Part shown: one piece after another, positions 22,937 through 34,126 of the stretch
Layout: every line of letters starts with the position of its first letter
How positions within the stretch are numbered: the stretch's first letter is position 1
Source: Cordia subcordata
Taxonomy: Eukaryota; Streptophyta; Magnoliopsida; Boraginales; Cordiaceae
Length of the DNA stretch: 64,000 bases
NCBI GenBank assembly: GCA_028554755.1
Contig: JAPTOF010000024.1
Span: 7,737,001 to 7,801,000 of the forward strand
Direction: 5' to 3'
Program-made: the position numbers and the translations under genes
Notes under the pieces: generated by a model
Told to the model about the DNA's origin: nothing
The model's input: the letters and a program-made list of their open reading frames with translations, nothing else
Databases searched by the model: none

Positions 22937-25200
22937 ATGGGCAAAAGAAAAGATCCTCATCATCCATAGTGTGTTCTAGTGCAAGGCTAGTTGCCAAAAA
23001 CTCCAAAGAAATTCACTTGAGCTCACATTTCAACAAGGAAGCTACTTCTTCGGATAAAGACTACTCAATGTCAAGGAAAGAACACATTTTTTCCTATGGT
23101 CAGGAAGTAAACACAAATCAATCTTTTAAGGCCATGGCTAATGCTTCATCTTCTTCAACCTCGAGAGAGCACAACTTGCTCTATGATTTTGAAGCTTCCT
23201 CAAGTGCAGAAAAGTTGCATCTTCTTCTCCAAGCCCTCACATGCTGAAACTTGAAGAAAACTTTGATGAGGCAAAAAAGAATCTCGTCCAAAGTTTCATT
23301 TGTAAAGGTCAGGGAATGCAAGACAATTTGGAGAACAATGGCCTTGGAAATTTGCATCAAAGTATGCTGCAAGAGCTCAACCTGAAAGCTTCCATGGTTG
23401 CTAGTTTTGGCTCACCTCTGGAAAACTTTATTTCCCCTGTGCAATATGGATCTTTTTCTACTTCTAATCTTGTGGAGAACAAAAATTCAAGTTTAAACTC
23501 TTTGTTTTAGCAGAAAATTTCGAAGGAAAATGAAGCTCTTTTGCTTGAAAATCAATCGGGTAACGAGTAGGAAGAAGAAAGAGGAAAATGGTCATTGTCC
23601 AAAGGATTTTTAGCTGATCAAGCTTTTTCTAAAGGTGCAGCACACTTTTATGGTCAAAAGGACAAGTTTTCAGTTGAAATAGTCCAAAATCCAACAACTC
23701 ATAACTCAAACCCCAACATAGAAACCCAACCACACGTTCAACAATCATTTTCAATCCAAAACAATAAGGATTTCCCTCCACTTTGCAATCTGCCAGGAGA
23801 AATTAACTCTAGCTCATGTAGACTCCACCAATCAACCTTGTCATCTAATCATGCCATATCATCTAAAATTGAAGGTTAACACTTGTATGTCCAGAACGCA
23901 TCCCAACGAGTTGCAACTCAGCCTATAAGCCAAATTCACCATGCAAACTCTCGGCCTCTTCCCCTAAATGATGATTATCGATGTTTTGGTAAATTTAGAA
24001 GCAACTCAGCAAATCACGTTAATTCTCTACATTAAGATGAAGACTTTTCTAGTCATGGACAGCAAGGTAGAAGGAATGTTCCCCTAATTGCTTGGAGGAG
24101 GCCATTTAGAACAAGGTATGTGCCCAATCTCAATGCTCCAACTCCAAATTGGGGTGCCACTTTCACTGAATTTTGCACCAATGAAAAGCAACTTGAGAAA
24201 CATAAGGCCTTTTATTTGGATGGAAAAAGGGATGTTGAGGACCCCCTATTGGGTCACTATGATGATGGTGAAGCATATTGGAAGAATTGTCTTGTTGGAT
24301 AATTTCAAGGAGCTCCTCCATCTCTTTTTCTAATTAGGAACATGGTTGACTTTGCATGGAGGCAATTTCGTAGAGTTGAAATCAAAACTAAAGGCTAAGG
24401 GCTTTTTTTCTTCAAATTTGAGAATGAAGTTGTTTGCCAAAAAGTGCTTGAGCAACTTTGGCATGTTAATCATATGTTGCTCTTGCTTAGAAAATGGAAA
24501 TCAAATCTACAATTTGTGAACTTAAAATGTGACGTTGTTCCCATTTGGGTCAAATTAAGAGATGTGCCTCTTAGTTTTTAGTCTAAGAGGGGACATGGAT
24601 ATGTTGCATCATTCATTGGTCTAGGGTTTGTGTTGAGGTCAGTTTAGAAGAAGAATTGTCGGAAGCTATTTTTCCTAAACTTAGGGATGGAATAAGAGTT
24701 AAAGTTGAGGTTGAATATGCTTGGCGTCTATCCAAATGCTCCAAGTGCAAGATGGTTGGACATTATGATGATAAATGTCCTTTGAACTTTGTTACTTAAG
24801 ACCCCCATCCAAGAAACGTCCAAGTGGCCCCAATGCCTAAAAAGCAAGAGGTTTGGACCATTGTTGGTAAGAAGCGTACTACTAATATGGCCAATCTTGG
24901 CCAAACAAATGTTGGTTGTAGTTGGCCTAGCTCTCTAAGCTCATCTAGACAAGATTTGAAGGCATACTCTTAAGCACAAAATGCCTCTTGGCCCTAAATC
25001 CCCAAGAAGACATCCATCCCTCCGAAGTCCACTAGCCCTACTTTGCATACAAGCAATCATTTTGATGCACTTGATATAGAGGAAGATGAAGCTAACAAGA
25101 TGACTTCTCAAAATTCCTCAATTGATTTGGCAAAGGAAAATGTTGTTCCGTGGGTTCCTCCAATGAGATGGATGATCTTGTTGATTTGGTTGGCCATATC
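22937..25200 (+). pseudogene. LINE ORF1 (DUF4283 plus zinc knuckle), decayed, copy A
   Basis: Starts MGKRKD, like copy B (MGRKKK at 34225). A long serine-rich, low-complexity N-terminal part (to about 24050) is followed by the DUF4283-like domain. Landmarks are YWKNCLVG near 24275, then FLIRNMVDF, and a tryptophan-histidine motif near 24460. A zinc knuckle CSKCKMVGHYDDKC (C-x2-C-x4-H-x4-C) lies near 24740. ORF1 proteins of plant L1 elements bind the element RNA. Several stops and at least two frame changes make it inactive. Confidence 0.75.
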
Positions 25201-26245
25201 TTTTTCTTCTTTTTTAAAGTTTTGCTTTCTTTGTCATTGCTGGTTTTCTTTTCTCTTTGCCCAATCCCTTATTTTGATTGGAATTTTTTTTTGGGACTTA
25301 GGGTGCTGTTTTTTGATTGTTCTTTCTTGTTGATTGTTCTTGGCAGCCCCTCAGTCTTTGATTTGTTGGTCTATGTTCAGTGAAATGTGGGGTTTTGCTT
25401 TGGGTTGTACTTTTTTGCATTAAATGGAAAACTCATTTACTCCGCAAAAAAAAAATGTTGTTAGATTAGGCTAGATCTTTGGGTGTTTGTTGTTGTATAT
25501 TAGATTAAGGCTATGAATAAAGGATTTGTGTGTATCTTTGGCTTTTAATAATGCTTCTTTACATTGATTAATGGCATGAAGCAATATGTCTATGTGTTGA
25601 TAATCAAACATGTCTACATGTTTGTTAAATGCTTAAGTGAAATTGCATATGTTATTTCGTGCTTAAATGCTATCGGTAGTGGTGTCACCTTAGCCTTAAT
25701 CCATGCTAACTACATGAGCCCTCTTGCAACTAAACTGTGTTGATTAATATGCTTAATTAATGACTTAGTATGGTAGGAGTATACCTCTAGCTTGAAACAA
25801 TACTAAAAGGTACCCATTAGTACTAGTTAATGCTCTAAGAGTCTAATCTCTAGTCTAAAACAATAGTAATAGGTTAGTCTCTTTTGTAGGATGTTAATCA
25901 ATACCAAAGAGAGCAATTGAGCCATAGATAGATCGAATCATTTTTATAGAACGAGTTTACTTGCAACACAATCGCCCGAGATCCCCTTCCAGCTTGTAGA
26001 GCTTTCTTCTTTAGTTTGGCACCTTTGGCTCCTCCATTAGATTAGGTTAGCTTGGGTTTATTTTCCTTTCCCTAAGCTTTTTTTAATCCTAAAGAAAGCA
26101 CACATATGCACATAGCTAGTTTTAGGCACTGAGCATATAGAGACCAAACTAAGGAGCCTCCTTAAGGAAGAATGACCCTTTACTTTCACTCTTCACTACA
26201 CATAACCCGTGCACTTGAGGGTGTAAAAGTAAACACATCAACCCG

Positions 26246-26842
26246 CAAACTAGTGGACAAGTAGAAGTGTCTAATATGGAGATCATGCACATTTTAGAGA
26301 AAATGGTTAGGCCTGATAGGAGAGATTGGTCTATTAGGTTGAATGATGCTTTGTGGGTCTACCTACCATTTTTAAAACTCCTATTGCTATGTCCCCCTAT
26401 ACGTTGGTTTATAAGAAGGCTGGTCACTTGTCGGTAGAACTAGAGCATAGGGGTTATTGGGTAATTAAGGCCCTAAACTTTGATTTGGCAAGAGCGGGAG
26501 AGAAAAGGATGCTTAACCTAGCAGAATTGAAGGAGCTTAGGTTGGGGGCATATGAGAACACCAAACTTTATAAGGATAGGATGAAGACGATTCATGGTAG
26601 AAACATTCTTAAGAACCCATTCACTCAATTTGATAAGGTTTGGTTATTTACTCACGTTTGAAGCTCTATCTAGGAAAGCTCAAAACATGATGGGATGGTC
26701 CGTACAAGGTGTTGGTAGCCTACTTTTCCGGAGTAGGGAATATCAAAGACTTAAAGGATGACCGAGAGTTGATGGTGAATGAGTAGTGCCTGAAGCATGC
26801 ATATGATTTGAGCATGGCTTGTGTAGAGGCTATAGTGCTTTA
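26246..26842 (+). pseudogene. Integrase C-terminal part of the Athila-like pol, decayed
   Basis: Continues pol after the nested LTR: the motif TPYHP ends at 20448 and [10 protein letters not shown] resumes here. The longest open piece (26353-26661) contains [18 protein letters not shown] and VELEHRGYW, typical of the C-terminal part of Athila integrases. A frame change occurs near 26355 and more after 26660. Pol stops at 26840-26842. Confidence 0.85.
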
Positions 26843-28242
26843 GGACCCTATCTATGGAGGTTGATGATGAGTTGATGACCGCCTGGCTAACGGCGTGGTG
26901 GTTAGCACTACTAAGAGGAAACCTTGGTTAAATTTTGTCGTTTTCATTTCTTGTTTTATTTCCCTTTCATTTGTTTTCTTTTCTTTTCTCCCACACAAAG
27001 TGTTGAATCCCTGATCGCTTTTTCCCATAGGATACACCTTTGCTTATTATTTGCACATACTGATGCAAGCCTGCTTGGCAAATGCTACTAACCATGTTCT
27101 TTGTGAGTGTTTGTGGTTTGTTAAGTAACAAGGTTAGTAAGTTGAAATATGAACCATTAGCATGAAGAGCTTTAAGAATGCAAGGTTGTATAAGTACTTT
27201 CTCCACTTCTCCTCCATCTAATCTACCCCATCCCTATCACCCTTACTTGCTTTGAGATGATTATTTACTTGTTGTGTGGTTCTATTTTATTTGCTCGAGG
27301 ACAAGCAAAGTTTAGATTTAGGGGTGTAGGAGTTTGGTTGTTATTGTTTTATGCTTTATTAGGGTAGATTGCGTTATGTTTGTAAAAATGATGAAAAGTT
27401 TTCAATTTTTTATGCATTTGGAGTCTTTATCCCTTAGTTGATGGACGTGTTGGCTATTGTGGTTGACTTAGTTGATTGGTGAGTATGAGTTTGCATTGTA
27501 GGGAGTGAATGGAGTTGGGGGAAAACCGAGTCTTAGAGGGGATGCCATTGAAAATTGTGGGGAGTGAGTGCCTTTAAGAATGTTCCTTGTAGCCACGCCA
27601 TAGCTTGGTAGGAAAGAGTGTCGAAAAAAGATTGATGGTGTGAGTGCTCGTTCCTTGATTGGCTTTTTTTTATGTGCCTTAGCCTTTCTTTTTTCTTTTT
27701 GTTTTTGTTATGTAACAAATTGCAAAGTATGAAAAAATCCAAAAAAAAAATGAAAAAGGAAAAAGGTTGCAAAAAGATGAAAAACATTGAAAAATTGAAA
27801 AAGAGAAAAATCCAAAGGTACCAGAAAGTTCTATGAATAAGTGCATAAGTGACACAATGTCAACTTAGCATAAGCTATCCTCACTGTTGATATGTGAATA
27901 AGGCTTTTACAAGCTCTTAGTTTTTGAGGCTTTGTGTATGTCGGGGAGGCTATGTTAGTTGAGAGGGCACAAAATATCAACATTCCGAGTGCATGCGTGA
28001 GAATCCTAAGCTTGTGGTGGTTTGGTTACTTGGGAACTTCACACGAGATGTGAGGCCTTTTATAAGTAGAGGGAGGATCCAATGAGGGTTGGGGATCTCT
28101 CTACAATAGAAATGACCCCTTCATACTCCTTAAGTTCACCTTGATAGCGAGTCAATCCCTTAGACAACCCTTTGTATCGATTTTGAGATAAACTTAGGAT
28201 TGGCCTTGCTTGAGGACCAACAAGGAGAAGGTTTGGGGGTGT
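26843..28242 (+). other. Tail of the Athila-like element: post-ORF motif, two polypurine-type motifs
   Basis: A variant of the post-ORF motif (CGCCTGGCTAACGGCGTGG) lies at 26879-26926, with a weaker hairpin. An internal polypurine-like motif lies at 27294-27330 and the true tract at 28207-28242. The block between them matches element 1 closely, including an A-rich run (27735-27810). Confidence 0.75.
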
Positions 28243-30111
28243 TGATGTGCTTTGATTTGGTGTGTTCTTGTATTGCATTTTGTATATATTCTAGAAGTGT
28301 TACGAGCTTAAATAGTTGCATTAGCATAGTACATATGATAAGATTAGGCTAAAGCATAGACACTTGTACATAGTTGAGTTTAAGAGATAAATGCTACACT
28401 AATTACATGATTTTTGATGATTTAGATGAGTCTTAGGCTAATGTCGAGCTTGGACAACGATGAGTGATAAAGATGAAAGATGCATGGGCCATGGCGAGAA
28501 GACTAGAGCCTAAAATAATGAAGAATGGAGGAGAAAAGGTTTAGCTGGACAACTAGGGCAAGGACCGATAAGTCAACTAGTCACTCCAGAGAGCATTACT
28601 GAATTGTTGGATGACTATTCTCCTCTGCTAGTTGACTGGCTAGGTTGATCGATAGGTCTAGACAACAGCCTTAATTTGCCAATCGCCTATACCTTAGAGC
28701 TGGTCTACCGGCAGTGTGATGAAGACTATAAATAAGACCTGATGTTGCCTTTTCTTGTCATCCATGTACACACACTTCACACCCATTTTACACACACTAA
28801 ACCCTACTTTACCCATCTCAAACACACACACACACACACTAATACACGCACCCACTTAGGTCTAAGCTCTTTTGGAGGATTTTAATAACATTTGGTGAGG
28901 GATTTGCTCAAGATTGTTCAAGAACAAGCTAGGAAGGAAGGGGAGTTTCAACACTCTTTCATCCTATTTACTTTAATGTTTGAGTAGATTAGATTAGGGT
29001 GACTAAGCTTGTGTAATGGGTTGATTTTATACTCTATGTTACGGGATCTTTCATGGCTTATATATATACATTTTGTTCTTTATGTGAATGGCGTATTCTC
29101 AATACACGTCTATATGTTTGATTAATTACCTAGATGAGTAGTATGTGTATAAATTGGAGTTTATTTACTATAGAACATCTCTCGTCCATCTAATATGCAT
29201 GTCTATGTGTTTTTTTATGAATTGTATGAAGTGGGTTTGCCATGTTTATGTCTATGCGAGTATATAAGCATCTTTATGATGAATATAACTCTAATCTTGC
29301 TTACATGTTGGTACCTACTTGCTTATAATGGTGTGAATCAAACATGGTAACATTTTGGTAGTGAATCAGTTGACATATTCATAACACCTTGGCCTAGAAC
29401 ATGTAGGATTGCACTTATTGGACATCGATCCACAATGGTGTCCCTAGAACGATGGTGCACAAGTTAGGGCTAGCCTAGTTAGAGATCCTTTAGATTTAAA
29501 TTCAGCTAATAGGAGTCTGGATGGGGTTTAGTTGGACTTAGTGCCTTAGGTCTTGGTTATAAACCCAACAAATGGTCTAAGAGCTAGGGTAAGATCATTC
29601 AAGGACACCTAGGTTGCTTTCTAGTCCCTCCTATGGCCTTAGGTATATAAGGACCACGCTGTAACTCAAAGTGTGCACACTTAAGGACGGACCTCCATCG
29701 AGTTCTAGGAATTAATTAGGATATTAGCTTATGACCTAGTATTAGAGCATCAAGTAGATAAGCCAATTCCTTTAATCCCATAGCATATGGGTTGAGAATC
29801 ACCCATTAGCAAGTGTAAGTCACCCTAACACCTTTCCATTGGTTAAACCCCTTCAAGGTTAACTTGATTCCCATTTTCTCATTCCTATTCTCATAGTGTA
29901 GTTCTTTGTTTTCCTTCATTTTGCTCCCTATAATCCAAAAAGTACAAAAATATGCTTAGTCTAGGTTTCTTTTTAGGCATCTTCTAGAGTACAAATGCAT
30001 AGGATTCCTTCCACACATTAACCTCCCTGTGGTTTGACACTTGCACTTATACATGATATTGCATGATCTGTACATTTGCGGGTTTTTTAAGGGTTGCGTC
30101 TTAGAGGCACA
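28243..30111 (+). repeat. 3' LTR of the Athila-like element
   Basis: 1869 bp, starting TGATGTGCTTTG directly after the polypurine tract. The TATA-like sequence ACTATAAATAAG is near 28723, and a short (CA)n run near 28823. The U5 motif CTCCCTGTGGTTTGACAC is near 30022. The end at GGCACA is chosen because it gives the best target duplication. Confidence 0.85.
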
Positions 30112-30116
30112 GAGGG

Positions 30117-30610
30117 ATATCAGTAAGTACAGAAATTAGGGGATCAACTAAAAATACTTTCTAGCCTTGTCAATCAATCAACTGAGGCTACCGGTAAAGG
30201 CAGAGTGTTCTGGAGGTATCGATCACCCTAACTGGCCCACCAGACCCCTTACTGGCAGCACCCAGATTTGAAATTTTTTAGACCATTAATAGTATAATTG
30301 GGTTGCCTGTTTAAACCCCTTTTTACCTCATTTATTCATCTTCACTTGAAAAATTTTGCAAAGCATTTCTAAGCTTCTCACTTTTAAACACTTTTTGAGC
30401 TTGGAATTCATCATTTTTAAGCTATAAGTTGTTAAATCTTTGAGCAAACAAGAGCTTCTTTCCACTATATCTTTCTCATATAACTATAACCCTAAAGCAC
30501 TTCTAATTCTTCAATTAATGTTTATAAACACTCTTGAGCTAGGGATCGTTTGTGAGATTCAATATAGCAAGAGAGAATGTGGGGAAATCTTTGGTGAGAT
30601 GCTTACTAGG
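30117..30610 (+). repeat. Piece of the shattered copia LTR
   Basis: Non-coding segment between the Athila-like element and the next solo LTR. It joins the piece at 32486 once the solo LTR and one copy of CTAGG are removed. Confidence 0.5.
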
Positions 30611-32480
30611 TGATGTGTTGTGTTTTTGTGTGTGTTTGCATTGTCATTTACCTATATTTAAGAGGTGTTGAGTGCTCATAATGATGCATTAGTGTAGTGC
30701 TTTTGATAAGAATAGACTTAAGTGTAGGCAATTGTATATATTGAGTTTAAGAGACAAATTACTACATTAATTGCTTGTTTTTAATGATTTAGGTGAACTT
30801 TGGATTAAGATCAAGATTGGACGATGAAAGGTGATGAAGATGGGAAATGCACGGGTTTAAGAGAGAAGACCAGAGGCCGAAAAGAGAAAGAATGGAGGAA
30901 GAAAGTCAGCCGGACAACCAAGGAAAAAGAGCCGGACGACCGGCCACTCCAAAGAGGTGCCAAAAATAGCCGGACGACCACCCCTCTAGAGCCGGTCGAC
31001 CGGCTAGGTCGACCAGCCAGTCCAGAGAGCATCATCAAAAAGCCGGTCGACCTATACGGTCGATCGGCAATATGCTAAAAACATATAAATAGGGCCTAAT
31101 TCTGCAGAAAGGAGGAGGACTTTTTGGAAGATTAACACACACTTCACAACTAAAATTCTCACACACTTAACCCGAGATTCCACCCATTTCACACGCACTT
31201 TTCACACATTTCTCACTAAGAACCAAGCTTGATTTAGAGGGTTCAAACATTTGGAATCAAGTTTGCTCAAAAGCTTTGTACAAGATTCGCTAGGATGAAA
31301 GGAAAGCTTCATTATCTCTCTTTCATTCTATTTCCTATTATGATTGAGTAGACTTGCGTAGGGTGATTCAACTTACGTAGTAGGTTAATTATATACTCTT
31401 ATGATATGGGATATGATGGCTGAATATATATACATGTTTTGAATTTTCTTGTTCAAATGGGTATTTTCTCATTCATGTCTAAGTGTTTGATAAAATGCCT
31501 AGATGAGTAACATGTGTATAAATTGAAGTTTGTTTGTTACTAAACACATCTAATCCATGTTATAATCGTGTCTATGTATTTATATGTGGATGCTATGAAG
31601 TGGGCAATGCTTTTATTCATGTCTATATCTATATTTGCATGTCTAGTAATGAGCATAACTTCAATAACGCATACGTGTTGGTCGTTAATTATTTCTAATG
31701 GTGTGAACTAAACATGACGATGTTTGGTAGTTGAATAGGTTCCATTATTCACGAGCACCTTGGCCTTGAACATGTATGAATGCACTAGCAAGTCAAATCC
31801 TGCTGTAGTGACCTTAGAATAACGAAGTGTAATTTAGGGCTAGTCTAGACCGAGTCTCTTTTGGCTTTAAATCTAGCTAATAGGTTTCCGGATAGGTTTA
31901 GTCGACCTTAGCAACACTAGGTCTTGGCTTTAAATCCAGCCAAAGGTTTAGTTACTAAGGTAGGTTCATTCTAAGTCACCTAAGAAGTTAGTTAGTCACT
32001 CTTGAGGCCCTAGGTCATAAGGACCACGCCGTAGCTCTAGGAGGCGCTGCCTAGGGATGGACCCGCACCGAGTCCTAGAGGGAAATTAGGACACTAACTA
32101 GCAACCTAGTTAAGAGCACTCATGATAGTTAGCCATCATCTCTTAATCCTATAGCATTTGAGTATAGAATTACCCATTCATAAGTCAAAGTCACCCTAAT
32201 CCCTACTCAATCGTTAGTTCCCTCTTAACCAACTTGTGTTCCCATTTTTCATATTCATAGTTTAGTTTTATTTTCTTTACCTAGAGCTCCCGATAATCCA
32301 AAACCCCAAAAATATGTCTAGTTTAGATCTTTCTTTTTGGTACTTTCTAGAGCACCAAGCATAGAATTCACCCACATTATTCACGTTTCCCTGTGGTTTG
32401 ATACCCGCACTTGTACACAATATATTGCACGATCCGTACGCTTGCGGGTCTTTTAGAGCTTGCACTTGAAAGACGCACCA
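30611..32480 (+). repeat. Solo LTR, sister of 13782-15651
   Basis: 1870 bp from TGATGTGTTGTG to CGCACCA with a perfect 5-bp duplication CTAGG (30606-30610 and 32481-32485). It has the same length and layout as 13782-15651: palindrome cluster near 30905-31075, TATA box at 31084-31090, and the hairpin series near 31858, 31920, 32037 and 32432. Confidence 0.94.
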
Positions 32481-32485
32481 CTAGG

Positions 32486-32801
32486 GTTCTTTGAAGGAGG
32501 CTTCAAAGAGGTGTATAGTTGGCTTATGCTTCACCAACTTTTGAAGAAGTATCTTAGTGGAGTTGATTGAAGTCAAAAGGGCAGAATCCTTAGGCGATAG
32601 ATGTAGGCAAGGGTGAACCACTTAAAAATCAATTTTGCTCTCCTTCCTTTTCTTGCTCTCTAGTTTATTTGCTATGTTACTAATTACGTGTTTGATAATT
32701 TACTGAAGTGACCATCTTTGCTTGTTAATTTCATTTTTATTGCCAAAAGTAGCTATAAACTTAATTCACCCCTCTCTTAAGTTTGTTAATTACATTATTC
32801 A
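32486..32801 (+). repeat. 3' piece of the shattered copia LTR
   Basis: Contains GTAGGCAAGGGTGAACCAC and AATTCACCCCTCTCTTAAG, both near the 3' end in long plant copia LTRs. The exact end is not fixed. Confidence 0.5.
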
Positions 32802-32837
32802 ATTATCATTTATACACGCTCTTAATTCATCCATGCA

Positions 32838-33190
32838 ATAGTTGCTCTCTTTTGGCTTCGTGTAGCTCAATTTTGCTTTCAGATGCTTTTGACTTCCTTC
32901 GAAAGTCTTCAATCTTGCTTTTCTTCCACTTTTCATCCTCAAAATCTCCTTCAATTTTTGCCCAAACCATTTTCATCTCCAATAAGATCCAAACATTTCT
33001 CAAACTCACCTAAAACACAAGATAAGTGCACTTTACTGTTGTGTTTACTCTTTAAGCTCAATTATGAACAATTGGATTCTGGTATGCACAAATGTGATGT
33101 AAAGCTACGCAAAAGCACTTTATGTAGCAGAATACACCTCTAAAAATGTAGGAAAAAGTAATGCAAACACACACAAAACGAAGACATATC
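32838..33190 (-). repeat. LTR fragment of the element 1 family, minus strand
   Basis: On the minus strand it starts TGATATGTCTTCG at 33190, at the edge of the tandem array. It matches the first roughly 350 bp of the element 1 LTR (for example around 8100-8260), then breaks off near 32838. Confidence 0.7.
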
Positions 33191-34126
33191 AGGTGGTTTG
33201 AAAGTTCATCCGTGGGCATATTGGGATGCCAATAACCCAACTACATCAAAACATGGTGTGGAGTGGTATGAACAAGTCGGTGTCCAAGTAAATATCATTC
33301 AAGAGCGTGCTAGTTAGACAAAAACCATAGGTGGTTTGAAAGTTGTTTTGGGGGTACATTAGGGTGCCGGTACCATGTGTGCACCAAAATATTGTATGAA
33401 GTGGTGCGAACTAGTTGGCCTCCAAGAAAATATCATTCATGAGGATGCTAATTAGCCAAAAAAAATGTGGTCATTTGAAAGTTTGTCAGAGGGCACATTA
33501 GGGAGCCTGTACCTCGTGTGCACCAAAACATGGGTTGAAGTCGTGCGAACACATAGGTCTCCAAGCAAATATTATTCATGAGTTGGACAAAAACCATAGG
33601 GTACTTCGAAAGTTTGTCTGAGGGCATATTGGAGTGCTAATACCTCGAGTATACCAAACATGGTATGGAGTTGAGCAAAACAAGTTGGTTTCTGAGCAAA
33701 TATCATTCATGAGGGCACTAGTTGGCCAAAAAAATATGGTGGTTCGAAAGTTTGTCCGAAGGCACATTGGTGTGCCAGTACCCAAGTGCACCAAAACATG
33801 GTACGGAGTGGTGCGAACAAGTTAGTCTCTAAGCAAATATCATTCACTAGGACACTAGTTAGCCAAAATAGATGGGGTAGTTTGAAAGTTGGTCTGGTGG
33901 TAAATTAGGGTACTGGTACCTTGAATGCATCAAAACTTGGTATGGAGTGGTGTGAACAAGTTGTTCTCCAAGCAAATATCATTCATGAGGACCCTAGTTA
34001 TCCGAAAAATGGAGTGGTTTGGAAGTTCGTCTGGGGGCACATTGGTGTGCCAATATCTTGAATGGACCAAAACATGGTATGGAGTGCTGCAAATTAGTTG
34101 GTCTTCAAGAAAATATCATTCATGAG
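33191..34126. repeat. 138-bp tandem repeat array, block 1
   Basis: About seven units, each with recognisable landmarks: GGTGGTTTGAAAGTTCGTC, GGGCACATTGGTGTGCC, ACCAAAACATGGTATGGAG and CAAGCAAATATCATTCATGA. Measured spacing of the AAGCAAAT landmark in this array is 137-139 bp. Units differ by many substitutions and small indels, so the array is old. Two variants exist, one with TTAGCCAAAAAAATG and one with TTGGACAAAAAGCATGG. The array totals about 8.1 kb (about 58 units) in five blocks separated by LINE insertions. Confidence 0.95.

Larger units (their letters stand above)
21176..25455 (+). mobile_element. LINE-derived element with ORF1 only, copy A
   Basis: Bounded by an imperfect duplication of about 15 bp (TGTTGYTAGATTAGG at 21161-21175 and 25456-25470). 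It has a C/T-rich 5' leader, decayed ORF1 (22937-25200), a 3' untranslated part and a poly(A) tail after ACTCCGC. There is no reverse transcriptase after ORF1. A minus-strand LINE fragment (21217-22863) lies in its leader. The leader and start codon are present, so this is not a simple 5' truncation. Confidence 0.75.
20449..26240 (+). repeat. Solo LTR of the element 3 family, carrying nested LINEs
   Basis: Starts TGATGTGTGTGA and ends ACACATCA, with a perfect 5-bp duplication ACCCG at 20444-20448 and 26241-26245. Removing the LINE block leaves about 1.5 kb, matching the 1.46-kb LTR of element 3 (52231-53689). No internal region is present. Confidence 0.9.
16840..30111 (+). mobile_element. Athila-like Ty3/gypsy element with decayed pol, interrupted by a nested LTR
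   Basis: A truncated 5' LTR (16840-17360), decayed pol (17370-20448 continuing at 26246-26842), the post-ORF motif, a long tail, a polypurine tract and a 1.87-kb 3' LTR (28243-30111). Flanks GAGGA (16835-16839) and GAGGG (30112-30116) fit a target duplication with one change. The primer site and gag are deleted: LTR sequence joins directly to the protease region. The integrase region is split by a solo LTR at 20449-26240 with a perfect duplication ACCCG. Its tail matches elements 1 and 3, making it the only pol-bearing relative in the window. Confidence 0.85.
12556..32801 (+). mobile_element. Ty1/copia LTR shattered by nested insertions
   Basis: Four pieces (12556-13123, 16806-16839, 30117-30610 and 32486-32801) join into about 1.4 kb when the insertions, each bounded by 5-bp duplications, are removed. 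It starts TGATATTAAC...TTTTGATGATGC. Near its end it holds GTAGGCAAGGGTGAACCAC and then AATTCACCCCTCTCTTAAG, both typical of long copia LTRs in plants. No second LTR or internal region is in the window, so it is either a solo LTR or the edge of a larger element. Exact ends and the target duplication are unresolved. Confidence 0.55.
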
